DNA from: JADJOY01 sp046331705 [NCBI: bacterium]
Lineage (GTDB): Bacteria > JADJOY01
Length of the DNA stretch: 64,000 bases
Assembly (NCBI GenBank): GCA_046331705.1
Contig: JAXLQJ010000007.1
Location: 161,433-225,432, forward strand
Direction: 5' to 3'
This document shows, piece after piece, positions 17,723 through 28,741 of this stretch. The position numbers and the translations under genes were made by a program. The first letter of the stretch is position 1. Each line of letters begins with the position of its first letter. Under the pieces are notes generated by a model. That model ran no database searches and had not been told where the DNA came from. It saw only the letters and a list, made by a program, of their open reading frames with translations.

Positions 17723-18745
17723 GTGAAAGCACTGGTGACGGCGTCGTTCACACCGGAAGGGCTCAAGCGGTTGCGCCGCTACGCCGAGGTCGTCTACGAG
17801 CCCTGGCACGAGACGCACGCGATCCTGCGCTTCGACGAGCTCGCGGACAAGGTCGCCGCGGTCGGCGCGAGCCTGCTCGTCGCCGAGGTCGATCTCGTGC
17901 ACGGCGAGGTCTTCGACCGCTGCAAGCTCGAGCTGATCGGCGTGTGCCGCGCGGACCCGCTCACGGTCTCGGTCGATCGCGCCACCGAGCTCGGCATCCC
18001 CGTGCTCTTCACCCCCGGCCGCAACGCGGACGCGGTCGCCGAGCTGGCGATCACCTTCATGCTGCTGCTGGCGCGAAACGTCCTTCCCGTGATCGCCACG
18101 CTGCGTGCTCGGACGGAGACCGCGAGCGATCCGAAGGAATACATGGCGCGCTACGAGAAGATGCGCGGCTTCGAGCTGGGCTGCGCCACCGTCGGCCTGG
18201 TGGGTCTCGGCGCGGTCGCGCGCGCCGTCGCCAAGCGGCTCGCGGCGTTCGGCACCCGCATCCTGGCCTACGATCCGTACGCCTCGGACGATGCGTTCCG
18301 GGCCGCCGGCGCCGAGCGCAGCGAGCTCGACGAGCTCCTGCGGACCGCCGACTTCGTGAGCCTGCACTGCCCGGTGACCGACGAGACACGCGGGCTTCTC
18401 GATGCCCGGCGACTCTCCACGATGAAGCCCTCGGCGTATCTCGTGAACACCGCGCGACCCGACATCGTCGACGAGGACGCGCTCTTCGATGCGCTGAGCG
18501 CGCGTGCCATCGCCGGTGCGGGCCTCGACCTGCTGCGCGAGGAGCCCATCTCGCCCACGAACCGATTCCTCGCCCTCGACAACGCGCTCGTCACCCCGCA
18601 CATCGGCGGCGCATCGCACGACGTGGTCCGTCATCAGACCGAGATCGTCATGGACGACATCGATCGCTGGTTCGCCGGCGAGCGCCCTCGCTTTCTCGCC
18701 AATCCCTCGGTGTGGGAGAAGCGCCAGAGCGCGAGGCGCTCGTGA
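17723..18745 (+). CDS. D-2-hydroxyacid dehydrogenase (phosphoglycerate dehydrogenase-like)
   Basis: This 340-residue NAD-dependent dehydrogenase has the Rossmann motif VGLVGLGAVARAVAKRL, the catalytic arginine in VNTARPDIVDE, the glutamate in LDLLREEPI and the histidine in TPHIGGAS. The start is GTG 17723. It begins a three-gene operon and its stop overlaps the next start as GTGA. The pairing with a sugar kinase and a class II aldolase suggests a pathway that breaks down a sugar or sugar acid, or the AI-2 signal, rather than serine synthesis. A TAGAAT hexamer at 17663-17668 is a possible -10 box. Confidence 0.86.
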   Translation: MKALVTASFTPEGLKRLRRYAEVVYEPWHETHAILRFDELADKVAAVGASLLVAEVDLVHGEVFDRCKLELIGVCRADPLTVSVDRATELGIPVLFTPGRNADAVAELAITFMLLLARNVLPVIATLRARTETASDPKEYMARYEKMRGFELGCATVGLVGLGAVARAVAKRLAAFGTRILAYDPYASDDAFRAAGAERSELDELLRTADFVSLHCPVTDETRGLLDARRLSTMKPSAYLVNTARPDIVDEDALFDALSARAIAGAGLDLLREEPISPTNRFLALDNALVTPHIGGASHDVVRHQTEIVMDDIDRWFAGERPRFLANPSVWEKRQSARRS

Positions 18746-20241
18746 GCGCTCGCGTCGCGGTGCTCGCGCTGGACGCGGGGACGGGCTCGGGCCGGGCCTC
18801 GCTCTTCGCGCTCGACGGCCGGCTGCTCGCGGTGGCGGACAGGCGCTGGGCCTTCACCACGCCTCCGGCCCTCGATCCCTTCGGCAAGGAGTTCGACGCC
18901 GATCACTTCCTCGGACTGCTCGCCGAAGCCACTCGCGAGGCGCTCGCGAGCGCGGGCGATCCCGAGGTGCGCGCCGTCTCGACGACCGGCTTGCGCGGCG
19001 GCTCGGTGTTGCTCGACGCCGACGGCCAGGTCCTCGCCGCGTCGCCGATCCAGGACGTGCGCGGATTGCTGGTGGTCGGCGACGTCGACGGCGCGGTGCC
19101 CGATCTCTATCGCCGCACCGGCCACACGCCGACCTGGCTCTTTCCGCTGGCACGGTTGGCCTGGTACCGCAGCGAGGCGCCGGAAGTCTTCGCGCGCGTC
19201 GCGACGCTGACGAGCATCGACGAATGGCTGCTCTTCGCGCTCTCAGGGGAACGCCGTGCCACGGAGGCGAGCGCGGGGGACAGCATGTGCCTCGACGTCG
19301 CGCGCCGCGAGTGGGACGGCGAGATCTTCGAGCGGCTCGGTCTCGCGCGGTCGCTCGCTCCCACGCTCGCGCGTGCCGGCGAGGTGATCGGCCAGGTCAC
19401 GGCGGCGAGCGCCGCGCGCTTCGGTCTGCGCCCCGGCACACCGGTCGTCGCCTGCGCCGGCGACACGCAAGCGTCGCTGCTCGGCTCGGGCGCCCTCGAC
19501 CCCGGCACCGTGGGAGTGGTGGCCGGGACCACGGCGCCGGTGATGGCGGTCGCCGAGACGCCCACGGCGGACCCCGCGGGATCGCTGTGGATGGGCTGCC
19601 ATCCCCTCGCCGATCGCTGGGTGCTCGAGGGCAACTCCGGACGTGCCGGATCGAGCTACGACTGGACGCTCGCGCTGCTCGGCCTCGAGGGCGCCGCGCG
19701 GTTCGGCGACGCCGAGGCGCTGGCCGTGCGCGCGGCGCCCGGCGCCAACGGCGCCTTCGCATTCCTCGGCGCCGAGCCCGTCGATCTGAGCAAGCTCAAC
19801 CCACAGCGACCGGCGGGCTTCCTGTTTCCAGCGCCCGAGCTCGGGGTGCCCGTGGGCCGCGGCGAGATCGTGCGCGCGGCACTCGAGAACGTCGCCTTCG
19901 CCATCCAAGCGAATCTCCGGCGCATCGAGGCGGCGGTGGCGCTCGGCGAATCCGAGATCGCGCTCAGCGGTGGGCTGGGATCGTCGAGCGCGTTCGCGAC
20001 CATCGTCGCGGACGTGACCGGGCGGCGGGTGCGCCGTGGTGCTCACGCCCAGGGAGCCTCGCTCGGCGCCGCCGTGTGCGCGGCCACCGGGATCGGTGGC
20101 TACGGCTCGCTCCGCGAGGCGGCCGCCGCGATGGTGGCCTCGGCGGCGACGCTGGTGCCCGATCCCGAGCGCCACTCGATCTATCGCGACGCGTTCGAGT
20201 CGTGGTACGCGCGCTGGCAGATCCTTCAGTCGATCACGTGA
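18742..20241 (+). CDS. FGGY-family carbohydrate kinase (LsrK/xylulokinase-like)
   Basis: This 499-residue sugar kinase has the N-terminal phosphate loop LALDAGTGSGRASLF, CAGDTQASLLG, VGVVAGTTAPVMAV and the C-terminal ATP-binding GGLGSSSAFATIVADVTGR. The start is the GTG at 18742, which overlaps the preceding stop as GTGA. Its own stop overlaps a possible start of the aldolase. FGGY kinases of this neighbourhood type phosphorylate pentuloses, AI-2-like compounds or 4-carbon sugars. No ABC importer is adjacent to fix the substrate. Confidence 0.88.
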   Translation: MSARVAVLALDAGTGSGRASLFALDGRLLAVADRRWAFTTPPALDPFGKEFDADHFLGLLAEATREALASAGDPEVRAVSTTGLRGGSVLLDADGQVLAASPIQDVRGLLVVGDVDGAVPDLYRRTGHTPTWLFPLARLAWYRSEAPEVFARVATLTSIDEWLLFALSGERRATEASAGDSMCLDVARREWDGEIFERLGLARSLAPTLARAGEVIGQVTAASAARFGLRPGTPVVACAGDTQASLLGSGALDPGTVGVVAGTTAPVMAVAETPTADPAGSLWMGCHPLADRWVLEGNSGRAGSSYDWTLALLGLEGAARFGDAEALAVRAAPGANGAFAFLGAEPVDLSKLNPQRPAGFLFPAPELGVPVGRGEIVRAALENVAFAIQANLRRIEAAVALGESEIALSGGLGSSSAFATIVADVTGRRVRRGAHAQGASLGAAVCAATGIGGYGSLREAAAAMVASAATLVPDPERHSIYRDAFESWYARWQILQSIT

Positions 20242-20267
20242 CGGTGGTTTTCCCGCCGGAGGCCCGA

Positions 20268-20906
20268 GTGGAAGAGCTCAAGCAAGCCGTCGTCGATTTC
20301 AAGCGCAAGCTCCACGAGCGCGGCCACATCGTGGCGTTGGCCGGGAACGTGAGCGCGCGCATCCCCGACACCGATCACATCCTGGTCACGCCGAGCCAGC
20401 TCGCCATCGAGCGGCTCACGGCCGCCGACGTGGTGACGATCACCGTCGACGGCGACTTCGTCGACGGGGCTCGGCCGCCGTCCTCGGAGGCGCGCGTCCA
20501 CGCCGCGATCTACCGCGCACGAGCGGACGTCGGTGCCGTCGTCCATGGGCACTCGCCCTACGCGACCGCGCTGGCGATCCTGGGGCGGAAGATCGAGCCG
20601 ATCATGGACGAGTTCCTGCCGTACGTCGGCGGCACCGTCGAGGTGGCCCCCTTCGGCATGAGCGGGAGCCCGGCCCTGATCGAGGGCACGGTCGAGGCGC
20701 TCGGGCCGCGCGCGGCGGTGCTGCTCCGGCAGCACGGCCAGATCGCGGTCGGCAAGAACCTCGAAAAAGCATTTCAGGTCGCCGAGTTGGTCGAGTGGGC
20801 GGCGCGCATCACGTGGCTCGCCTCGGTCGCCGGCAAGCCCGAGCTTCTGCCTGCGGACGCCATCGAGACGGCCGCTGGGGTGTACGCGTACGTGAAGGAG
20901 ATGTGA
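20268..20906 (+). CDS. Class II aldolase/adducin family (fuculose-phosphate aldolase-like)
   Basis: This 212-residue zinc aldolase has GNVSARI, the substrate-loop SSEARVHAAIYRARADVGAVVHGHSP-type segment (key residues E and HxH), and a second zinc ligand in LLRQHGQIAVG. It would cleave the phosphorylated sugar made by the preceding kinase. I chose GTG 20268, which has GGAGG 5 bases upstream. An earlier in-frame GTG at 20238 overlaps the kinase stop (GTGA) but lacks such a site. Both starts may be used. Confidence 0.87.
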   Translation: MEELKQAVVDFKRKLHERGHIVALAGNVSARIPDTDHILVTPSQLAIERLTAADVVTITVDGDFVDGARPPSSEARVHAAIYRARADVGAVVHGHSPYATALAILGRKIEPIMDEFLPYVGGTVEVAPFGMSGSPALIEGTVEALGPRAAVLLRQHGQIAVGKNLEKAFQVAELVEWAARITWLASVAGKPELLPADAIETAAGVYAYVKEM

Positions 20907-20988
20907 TCGGGATCCCGCGGACGGGGCGCGAGCCGATCGCGACTCCTCCGCGGGCACGCTGGCGCGCCTAGGCGCGTGACGCACTGCG

Positions 20989-21194
20989 TGCTATATGACG
21001 CGCCCGCTCTCGGGCGACTGCCCGACGTGCGGCCGTCGTCGGCGAGACGGCACCAGCAGTTCGGGCGTGATCCTTCGGTCCTCGGGATCGTGCCGGCAGC
21101 AGAGCAACACGACAACCGGTGTAGCGAGATAGGCGCCCCGCCCGTGAGGGAACAGGTCCAACCGAGCGGGGACGTAACCGAGGGAGAGGGAGTG
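20989..21194 (+). promoter_or_regulatory. Extended -10 promoter and structured leader of hppA
   Basis: TG-C-TATATG (20989-20997) is a good extended -10 element, implying an RNA leader of about 190 bases before hppA. That leader contains several consecutive hairpins: 21010-21015/21020-21025, 21032-21037/21046-21051, 21069-21073/21085-21089, and a closing stem 21136-21141/21166-21171 just before the ribosome site. A 14-base perfect palindrome (20963-20976) lies immediately upstream of the promoter. No known riboswitch consensus was recognised by eye. Confidence 0.4.
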
Positions 21195-23636
<2,442 letters not shown>

Positions 23637-23670
23637 GCGACGCTCGCGGCTTCCTTCCGTCCGACATACC

Positions 23671-23708
23671 GCGGGTCGAGGATCGCTTCCTCGACCCGCG
23701 TCTCGTTT
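23671..23708 (+). terminator. 12-bp perfect hairpin plus T-rich tail between hppA and kup
   Basis: Arms 23671-23682 and 23688-23699 pair perfectly around a TCGCT loop, followed by TCTCGTTT. This is a good intrinsic terminator for hppA. It ends only about 6-14 bases before the kup ATG, so it also covers the place where kup's ribosome site would be. Confidence 0.75.
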
Positions 23709-23713
23709 GAGCC

Positions 23714-25651
23714 ATGACCGACACCCCCGCGGCACCGGCGCCCGACGAGCCCCCTGCCGCCGAAACTCCCGAGCACTCTCCCGGGCACGCCGCGGGCCTC
23801 GCGGCGCTCGCCCTCGGCGCCTTGGGCGTGGTGTACGGCGACATCGGCACCAGCCCGCTCTACGCCATCAAGGAGTGCTTCCACGGCATCCACGCGATCG
23901 AGGTCACCCCCGAGAACATCCTCGGGGTGCTCTCGCTCGTGTTCTGGTCGCTCACGGTCGTCGTGAGCTTCAAGTACCTGGGCTTCGTCGTTCACGCGGA
24001 CAACCGCGGCGAGGGCGGGATCTTCGCCCTGCTGGCGTTGGTCCCGGGCTCGCGCGAGCGCGTCGCCGATCGCGCCACCAAGATCGCGGTGCTCGCCGCG
24101 CTCACGGGTGCGGCGCTGCTCTACGGCGACGGCATGATCACCCCGGCCATCTCGGTGCTATCCGCGGTCGAGGGGCTCGAGGTGGCCACTCGCGCGGCGG
24201 GCGGCGCGGTGGTGCCGCTCACCTGCTTCATCCTCATCGGGCTCTTCGCCGCGCAGCGCCGCGGCACCGCGGGCATCGGACGCATCTTCGGCCCCGTCAT
24301 GGCGATCTGGTTCGTCGCCATCGCGCTGCTCGGAGTGAAGGGCATCGCCCACGACCCCAGGGTGCTCGGCGCGCTCAACCCCGCGCACGCGGTGTCGTTC
24401 TTCGCGACCCATCGCATTCACGGGTTCGTGGTGCTGAGCTCGGTCGTGCTCTGCATCACGGGCGGCGAGGCGCTCTATGCCGATCTCGGCCACTTCGGGC
24501 GCAAGCCCATCGAGCTGAGCTGGTTCTCGTTCGTGTTCCCGGCGCTGGTGCTCAACTACTTCGGGCAGGGCGCGCTGCTGCTGCACCACCCCGAAGCCGC
24601 CTCGAACCCATTCTTCGGATTGGTGCCCCGGGTGCTGCTGCTGCCGACGGTGGCGTTGTCGACGTTCGCGACCGTGATCGCGTCGCAGGCGCTCATCACC
24701 GGGAGCTTCTCGCTCACGCAGCAAGCGATCCAGCTCGGCTACTGTCCGCGGCTGCAGATCGTCCACACCTCGGACGAGATGCGCGGGCAGATCTACATCC
24801 CGGCGGTCAACGGCGCGCTCGCCGTCGCGTGCGTGGCGTTGGTGCTGATCTTCCGCGAGTCGAGCCGCTTGGCCGCCGCATACGGCATCGCGGTGACGGC
24901 AACGATGGGGATCACCTCGGTCCTCTACTTCGTGGTGGTGACGCGCAACTGGCGCTGGCCGCTGTGGAAGGCGATCCCGCCGGTGGCGCTCTTCCTCGCT
25001 TTCGACGTGACGTACTTCGGCTCGAACTTGCTCAAGGTGGTCGACGGCGGCTGGGTACCGATCCTGATGGGCACGGTGCTGCTGGTGGCGATGACCGCGT
25101 GGAAGGAAGGCCGCGCCGAGCTCGGCAAGCGCATCAGCGACGGCTTGCTGCCCCTCGACCTGCTGCTCGGCGAGATTCACCGCAAGGAGATCCACCGGGT
25201 CAAGGGAACGGCCGTGTTCCTGTCCTCGCTCAGCTCGGGAACCCCGCCCTCGCTGCTCCATCACCTCAAGCACAATCAGGTGCTGCACGAGCAGGTGGTG
25301 CTGCTCACGATCCAGGTGGCCGACGTGCCCAAGGTGCGGGGGGATGCACGCCTCGAGCTCAAGGCGCTCGGCGAAGGATTCTTCCGGCTCATCGCGCACT
25401 ACGGCTTCATGGAGACGCCGAACGTCCCGGACATCGTCGAGCGCGCGGAGCGGCTGGGCTTGCGCACCGAACCGATGCTCACCAGTTACTTCTTGAGCCG
25501 CGAGACGCTGCGTCCGAGCTCCATCGGACCGATGGCGCGCTGGCGCAAGGAGCTCTTCGCGCTGATCTCCCGCAACGCGCGACCGCCCTCCGACTTCTTC
25601 GGCCTCCCGCCTGGCCGCGTCATCGAGCTCGGACTCCAGATCGAGATCTGA
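23714..25651 (+). CDS. kup: Low-affinity potassium uptake protein Kup
   Basis: Kup is an inner-membrane K+/H+ symporter. The 645-residue protein has about 12 membrane helices, the family start GVVYGDIGTSPLYAIKECF, NRGEGGIFALLAL, LLYGDGMITPAISVLSAVEG and the cytoplasmic C-terminal domain (GTAVFLSS..., FFRLIAHYGFMETPNVPDI). The start is ATG 23714, where homology begins after a polar Pro/Ala leader. There is no clear Shine-Dalgarno site, since a strong terminator hairpin ends just upstream. It is next to hppA, so the pair may serve pH/K+ homeostasis. Confidence 0.95.
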   Translation: MTDTPAAPAPDEPPAAETPEHSPGHAAGLAALALGALGVVYGDIGTSPLYAIKECFHGIHAIEVTPENILGVLSLVFWSLTVVVSFKYLGFVVHADNRGEGGIFALLALVPGSRERVADRATKIAVLAALTGAALLYGDGMITPAISVLSAVEGLEVATRAAGGAVVPLTCFILIGLFAAQRRGTAGIGRIFGPVMAIWFVAIALLGVKGIAHDPRVLGALNPAHAVSFFATHRIHGFVVLSSVVLCITGGEALYADLGHFGRKPIELSWFSFVFPALVLNYFGQGALLLHHPEAASNPFFGLVPRVLLLPTVALSTFATVIASQALITGSFSLTQQAIQLGYCPRLQIVHTSDEMRGQIYIPAVNGALAVACVALVLIFRESSRLAAAYGIAVTATMGITSVLYFVVVTRNWRWPLWKAIPPVALFLAFDVTYFGSNLLKVVDGGWVPILMGTVLLVAMTAWKEGRAELGKRISDGLLPLDLLLGEIHRKEIHRVKGTAVFLSSLSSGTPPSLLHHLKHNQVLHEQVVLLTIQVADVPKVRGDARLELKALGEGFFRLIAHYGFMETPNVPDIVERAERLGLRTEPMLTSYFLSRETLRPSSIGPMARWRKELFALISRNARPPSDFFGLPPGRVIELGLQIEI

Positions 25652-25667
25652 GGTCCCGACGCCCGAC

Positions 25668-25687
25668 TCGACCGTCGCAGCGGTCGA
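25668..25687 (+). terminator. 7-bp hairpin after kup
   Basis: TCGACCG (25668-25674) pairs with CGGTCGA (25681-25687) over a 6-base loop, 17 bases past the kup stop. There is no T-run. Confidence 0.35.
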
Positions 25688-25700
25688 TCGCCGTCTACGC

Positions 25701-25729
25701 GTGACATCCGTCACTCGCGTTGCTATAAG
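25701..25729 (+). promoter_or_regulatory. Promoter of the FadL-like operon with a dyad over the -35 box
   Basis: GTGACA (25701-25706) and TATAAG (25724-25729) are separated by 17 bases, and TGC before TATAAG makes it an extended -10 as well. GTGAC-ATCC-GTCAC (25701-25714) is an inverted repeat that covers the -35 box. It could be a repressor site. The gene starts at 25806. Confidence 0.6.
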
Positions 25730-25805
25730 GGCGCGCGCTTTCGCGATCCGTCGGCACGCGGCATCACGCTTCGACGATCGACAGCATCCTCTCGAGGCCG
25801 GCGGA

Positions 25806-27299
25806 ATGACCTCCGTGACTCCCTTCGTGCGTCGCCCCCAGTCACCGTTCGTCTCTTCTGCTCGCCGCGCCCGGCCGCGCACGTGCGCGCCGGCGCTGGC
25901 TCTGGGCTGCCTCTGCATCGTCGCGCTCTTGCCGTCCCGAAGCGCGTGGGCACAGACCGGTCCCTTCTTCAACGAGTTCGCGGCCACCGCGCGCAGCGGC
26001 GCGCTCGGCCAGGCGTTCACCGGGCTCGCGGACGACGCCTCCGCCGCTTATTACAACCCCGGCGGACTCGGCTTCGCGCCCGATCAGACCTACATCGGCT
26101 GGCACTACGCGAAGCCCCGGCTGAATCTCGACTACGTCGATCCGGCGCAGCCGGATGTCCACTTCGACATTCCGCCCACCCGCGGCCTCTCCGTCGGCGC
26201 CGCGAGCCCGCTGGCACCGCAAAGCGTGATCGACGAGTTTCCGTGGCTGGCAGCGCTGCGCTGGGGCGGGGCCGTGTTCCTGAGCCTGCCCGAGATCAAC
26301 AGCTTCACGAGCTACGCCGACGACACGACACCCTACTTCTTCCGCTACGACACACGCCCCGACGTGATCTCGCTCGCGATCTCGGCCGGCTGGCGCGTGT
26401 TCGACTGGCTCTCGATCGGCGCCGGAATCATGGGGACGGTGTCGAGCTTCCAGGAGACCGAGGCCAACGTGCGGCTCCCGGAGCTGATCTGCGCGGTGAT
26501 CGAGAATCCGCCGCCGCAATGCGTGTCCGACGAGCCCGACCCGACCAAAGGACTCGATCTCTCGCTCAAACAGCGCTTGCCGCTCGAGATGACGCCGTTG
26601 GTCGGAATCCTGGTGAAGCTGCCGACCCCGTTCCTCGCCGCGGACAGCTCGGTCGGCTTCTCGTGGCGAGGCGAGATCGGAAACGACTTCGGCACCGGCC
26701 CGGAGACCACGTCCTTCGGCTACCGCGATCCCGAGACCGGCCTCTTCGTGCCGCTGATCCCGAAGCCGGGTCAGGCGCCGCCCGTCATCCCGGTGATCAA
26801 CTTCATCGGCTACTCACCGCAGCAATTCAACTTCGGCATCGCCGTCCATCCCACGAGCGATCTGACCCTCGACCTCGACGGAACGTACAAGCTCTGGGAG
26901 ACGTTCCGGATGTTCCATCGCACCAAGCCGGATCCCGCGTTCGAGAATCGTTTCGTCCCGCGTGCCGGCGTCGAGTACCGCATTCCGTGGGTCGTGGAGC
27001 ATTGGCTGCTCGGGCTGCGCGAGGTCGCGTTGCGCGCGGGCTACACCTACGAGCCCACTCCCAATCCTTCGCTCGGCGGACGAACCAACGTGCTCGACTC
27101 GAATCAACACGTCGTCTCCGGCGGCGTCGGCATCGGCACCCGATTCATCGAGGCGGCCAACCTGACGCTCGATCTCTTCTACCAGTACCACTTGCTCGCC
27201 GATCGATCGCGCACCAACGACGAGGACCCGGCGCACGGGCCGTACACGATCAGCGGCGACGTGTGGAGTGTCGGCATGGAGGGCAGCGTTGACTGGTGA
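25806..27299 (+). CDS. OmpP1/FadL-family outer membrane channel (first of two)
   Basis: FadL-type proteins are beta-barrels that pass fatty acids, hydrocarbons or steroids through the outer membrane. This 497-residue protein has a long signal peptide ending at SRSAWA|QTGPF. The family N-terminal hatch motif follows: ATARSGALGQAFTGLADDAS, then AAYYNPGGLGF. Many alternating beta segments and a terminal aromatic residue (GSVDW) complete it. The start is taken at ATG 25806, with a purine-rich site upstream. The next gene is a paralogue that overlaps its end. Confidence 0.88.
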   Translation: MTSVTPFVRRPQSPFVSSARRARPRTCAPALALGCLCIVALLPSRSAWAQTGPFFNEFAATARSGALGQAFTGLADDASAAYYNPGGLGFAPDQTYIGWHYAKPRLNLDYVDPAQPDVHFDIPPTRGLSVGAASPLAPQSVIDEFPWLAALRWGGAVFLSLPEINSFTSYADDTTPYFFRYDTRPDVISLAISAGWRVFDWLSIGAGIMGTVSSFQETEANVRLPELICAVIENPPPQCVSDEPDPTKGLDLSLKQRLPLEMTPLVGILVKLPTPFLAADSSVGFSWRGEIGNDFGTGPETTSFGYRDPETGLFVPLIPKPGQAPPVIPVINFIGYSPQQFNFGIAVHPTSDLTLDLDGTYKLWETFRMFHRTKPDPAFENRFVPRAGVEYRIPWVVEHWLLGLREVALRAGYTYEPTPNPSLGGRTNVLDSNQHVVSGGVGIGTRFIEAANLTLDLFYQYHLLADRSRTNDEDPAHGPYTISGDVWSVGMEGSVDW

Positions 27300-28728
27300 G
27301 TCGCCCCGACGACCGCGGTTCGCGGCGTTGCTCGTCGCGGCGCTCGCCGTGTGCGCGGCGACCGCCGAGCACGCCCGTGCCCAGACGGGTATTCCCTTCG
27401 ACGAGTACGGCGCCGGCGCACGCAGCTCCGCCATGGGGCAAGCGTTCACGGGGATCGCGGACGATCCCTCCGCCGCGTACTACAACCCCGCCGGGCTCGC
27501 GTGGGCACCGGTGCAAACCGCGCTCGGCTTCCGATACGTCAAGCCCAGCACCAGCTACTCGACGACCTGCAAGGTGGTTCGCTACGGGACGTGCCCGTCC
27601 TTCGGCATCACCGAGCCGGTGCCGCCCGCGGGAACCCAGCTGCCGATCGACATCGACTTCGACTCGCCGGCCCTGACGGCGCTCACGATCAACACGATCG
27701 CCGATCTCGATTACGACGCCGTCAACGCCAAGCTGCCGTGGCTCAAGCCGCTGACGTTCGGTGCCGCCGTGTTGCTCGCGCTGCCCGACCTGAACGCGTT
27801 CAGCAGCTACCCCGACATCGGCGAGCCCTACTTCTACCGGTACGACACCACACCCGACGTGCTCTCGCTCGCGCTCTCGTTCGCGTATGCGTTCGACGAC
27901 TGGCTCGCGGTCGGCGCCGGCATCCTCCCCACGATCAACAGCCTTCAGTCCAACGTCACCAAGGTCACGCTCAACGGCGAGGGTGTGCCCGTCGACCTCG
28001 GCATCTCGCAGACCGGGCGCGTCATGATCACGCCCATCGCCGGCATCCTCCTTCGCCCGCACGTCTTCGACCTCGAGCACCTCGTGACGGTGGGCTTCTC
28101 GTACCGCGGTCAGATCAAGAACGTGTTCGGCCAGGGGCCGACGCAGGTCATCTACGGCAGCGTCGGCGAGGACGGCGTGTTCCATCCCCTGCCACCGCTC
28201 AACGCCGAGGTGTTCAACGCCAGCGGGTTCGTCCCCGAGCAGTTCACGCTGGGAGTCGGCGTCACGCCGGCCGAGCGGCTCGTGCTGGGATTCGACGTCA
28301 CGCACAAGCAGTGGAGCGCCTACCACTACTGGCTCGATCAGCCCCCGAAGCCCAACTTCGACAACGTCTTCGTCTACCGCGTGGGCGGCGAGTACACCTT
28401 CCCCCTCGACGAGGAAATGGCGCTCCCGGCGACGGTTCTCGACGCGCTCACCGTTCGGCTCGGCTACTACTTCGAGCCGAGCCCGGAACCCGACGCGACC
28501 CTCGACGGTCGCCAGAACATCCTCGACAGCGATCAGCACGTGGTCTCGGCGGGACTCGGGATCGGCACCCGCGTGATGAAGAAGTTCCAGATTCGCTACG
28601 ATCTGCTGTTCCAGGCTCACCTCCTGAACGACCGCAGCACCGCCAACAGCGGCGATTCGCGCTTCGGCCCGCTCACGGCGAAGGGCACGGTGTACGACAT
28701 CGGGGTCGAAGCGAACTTCGCGTTCTGA
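27289..28728 (+). CDS. OmpP1/FadL-family outer membrane channel (second of two)
   Basis: This 479-residue paralogue of the preceding channel has the signal peptide LLVAALAVCAATAEHARAQ, the motif ARSSAMGQAFTGIADDPS followed by AAYYNPAGLAW, and a terminal phenylalanine (EANFAF), as in outer-membrane barrels. The most likely start is TTG 27289, because GGAGGG sits 5 bases upstream. GTG 27268 is the alternative. Either choice overlaps the end of the first channel, so they are co-translated. Shared segments (PYFYRYDTTPDV against PYFFRYDTRPDV) show a local duplication. Confidence 0.87.
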   Translation: MTGESPRRPRFAALLVAALAVCAATAEHARAQTGIPFDEYGAGARSSAMGQAFTGIADDPSAAYYNPAGLAWAPVQTALGFRYVKPSTSYSTTCKVVRYGTCPSFGITEPVPPAGTQLPIDIDFDSPALTALTINTIADLDYDAVNAKLPWLKPLTFGAAVLLALPDLNAFSSYPDIGEPYFYRYDTTPDVLSLALSFAYAFDDWLAVGAGILPTINSLQSNVTKVTLNGEGVPVDLGISQTGRVMITPIAGILLRPHVFDLEHLVTVGFSYRGQIKNVFGQGPTQVIYGSVGEDGVFHPLPPLNAEVFNASGFVPEQFTLGVGVTPAERLVLGFDVTHKQWSAYHYWLDQPPKPNFDNVFVYRVGGEYTFPLDEEMALPATVLDALTVRLGYYFEPSPEPDATLDGRQNILDSDQHVVSAGLGIGTRVMKKFQIRYDLLFQAHLLNDRSTANSGDSRFGPLTAKGTVYDIGVEANFAF

Positions 28729-28741
28729 GCGAGCGGCGGCC

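Noticed and set aside
21001-21194. c-di-AMP (ydaO) or other named riboswitch in the hppA leader
   Set aside because: Hairpins exist, but conserved sequence blocks of known classes could not be matched by eye, so no class is claimed.
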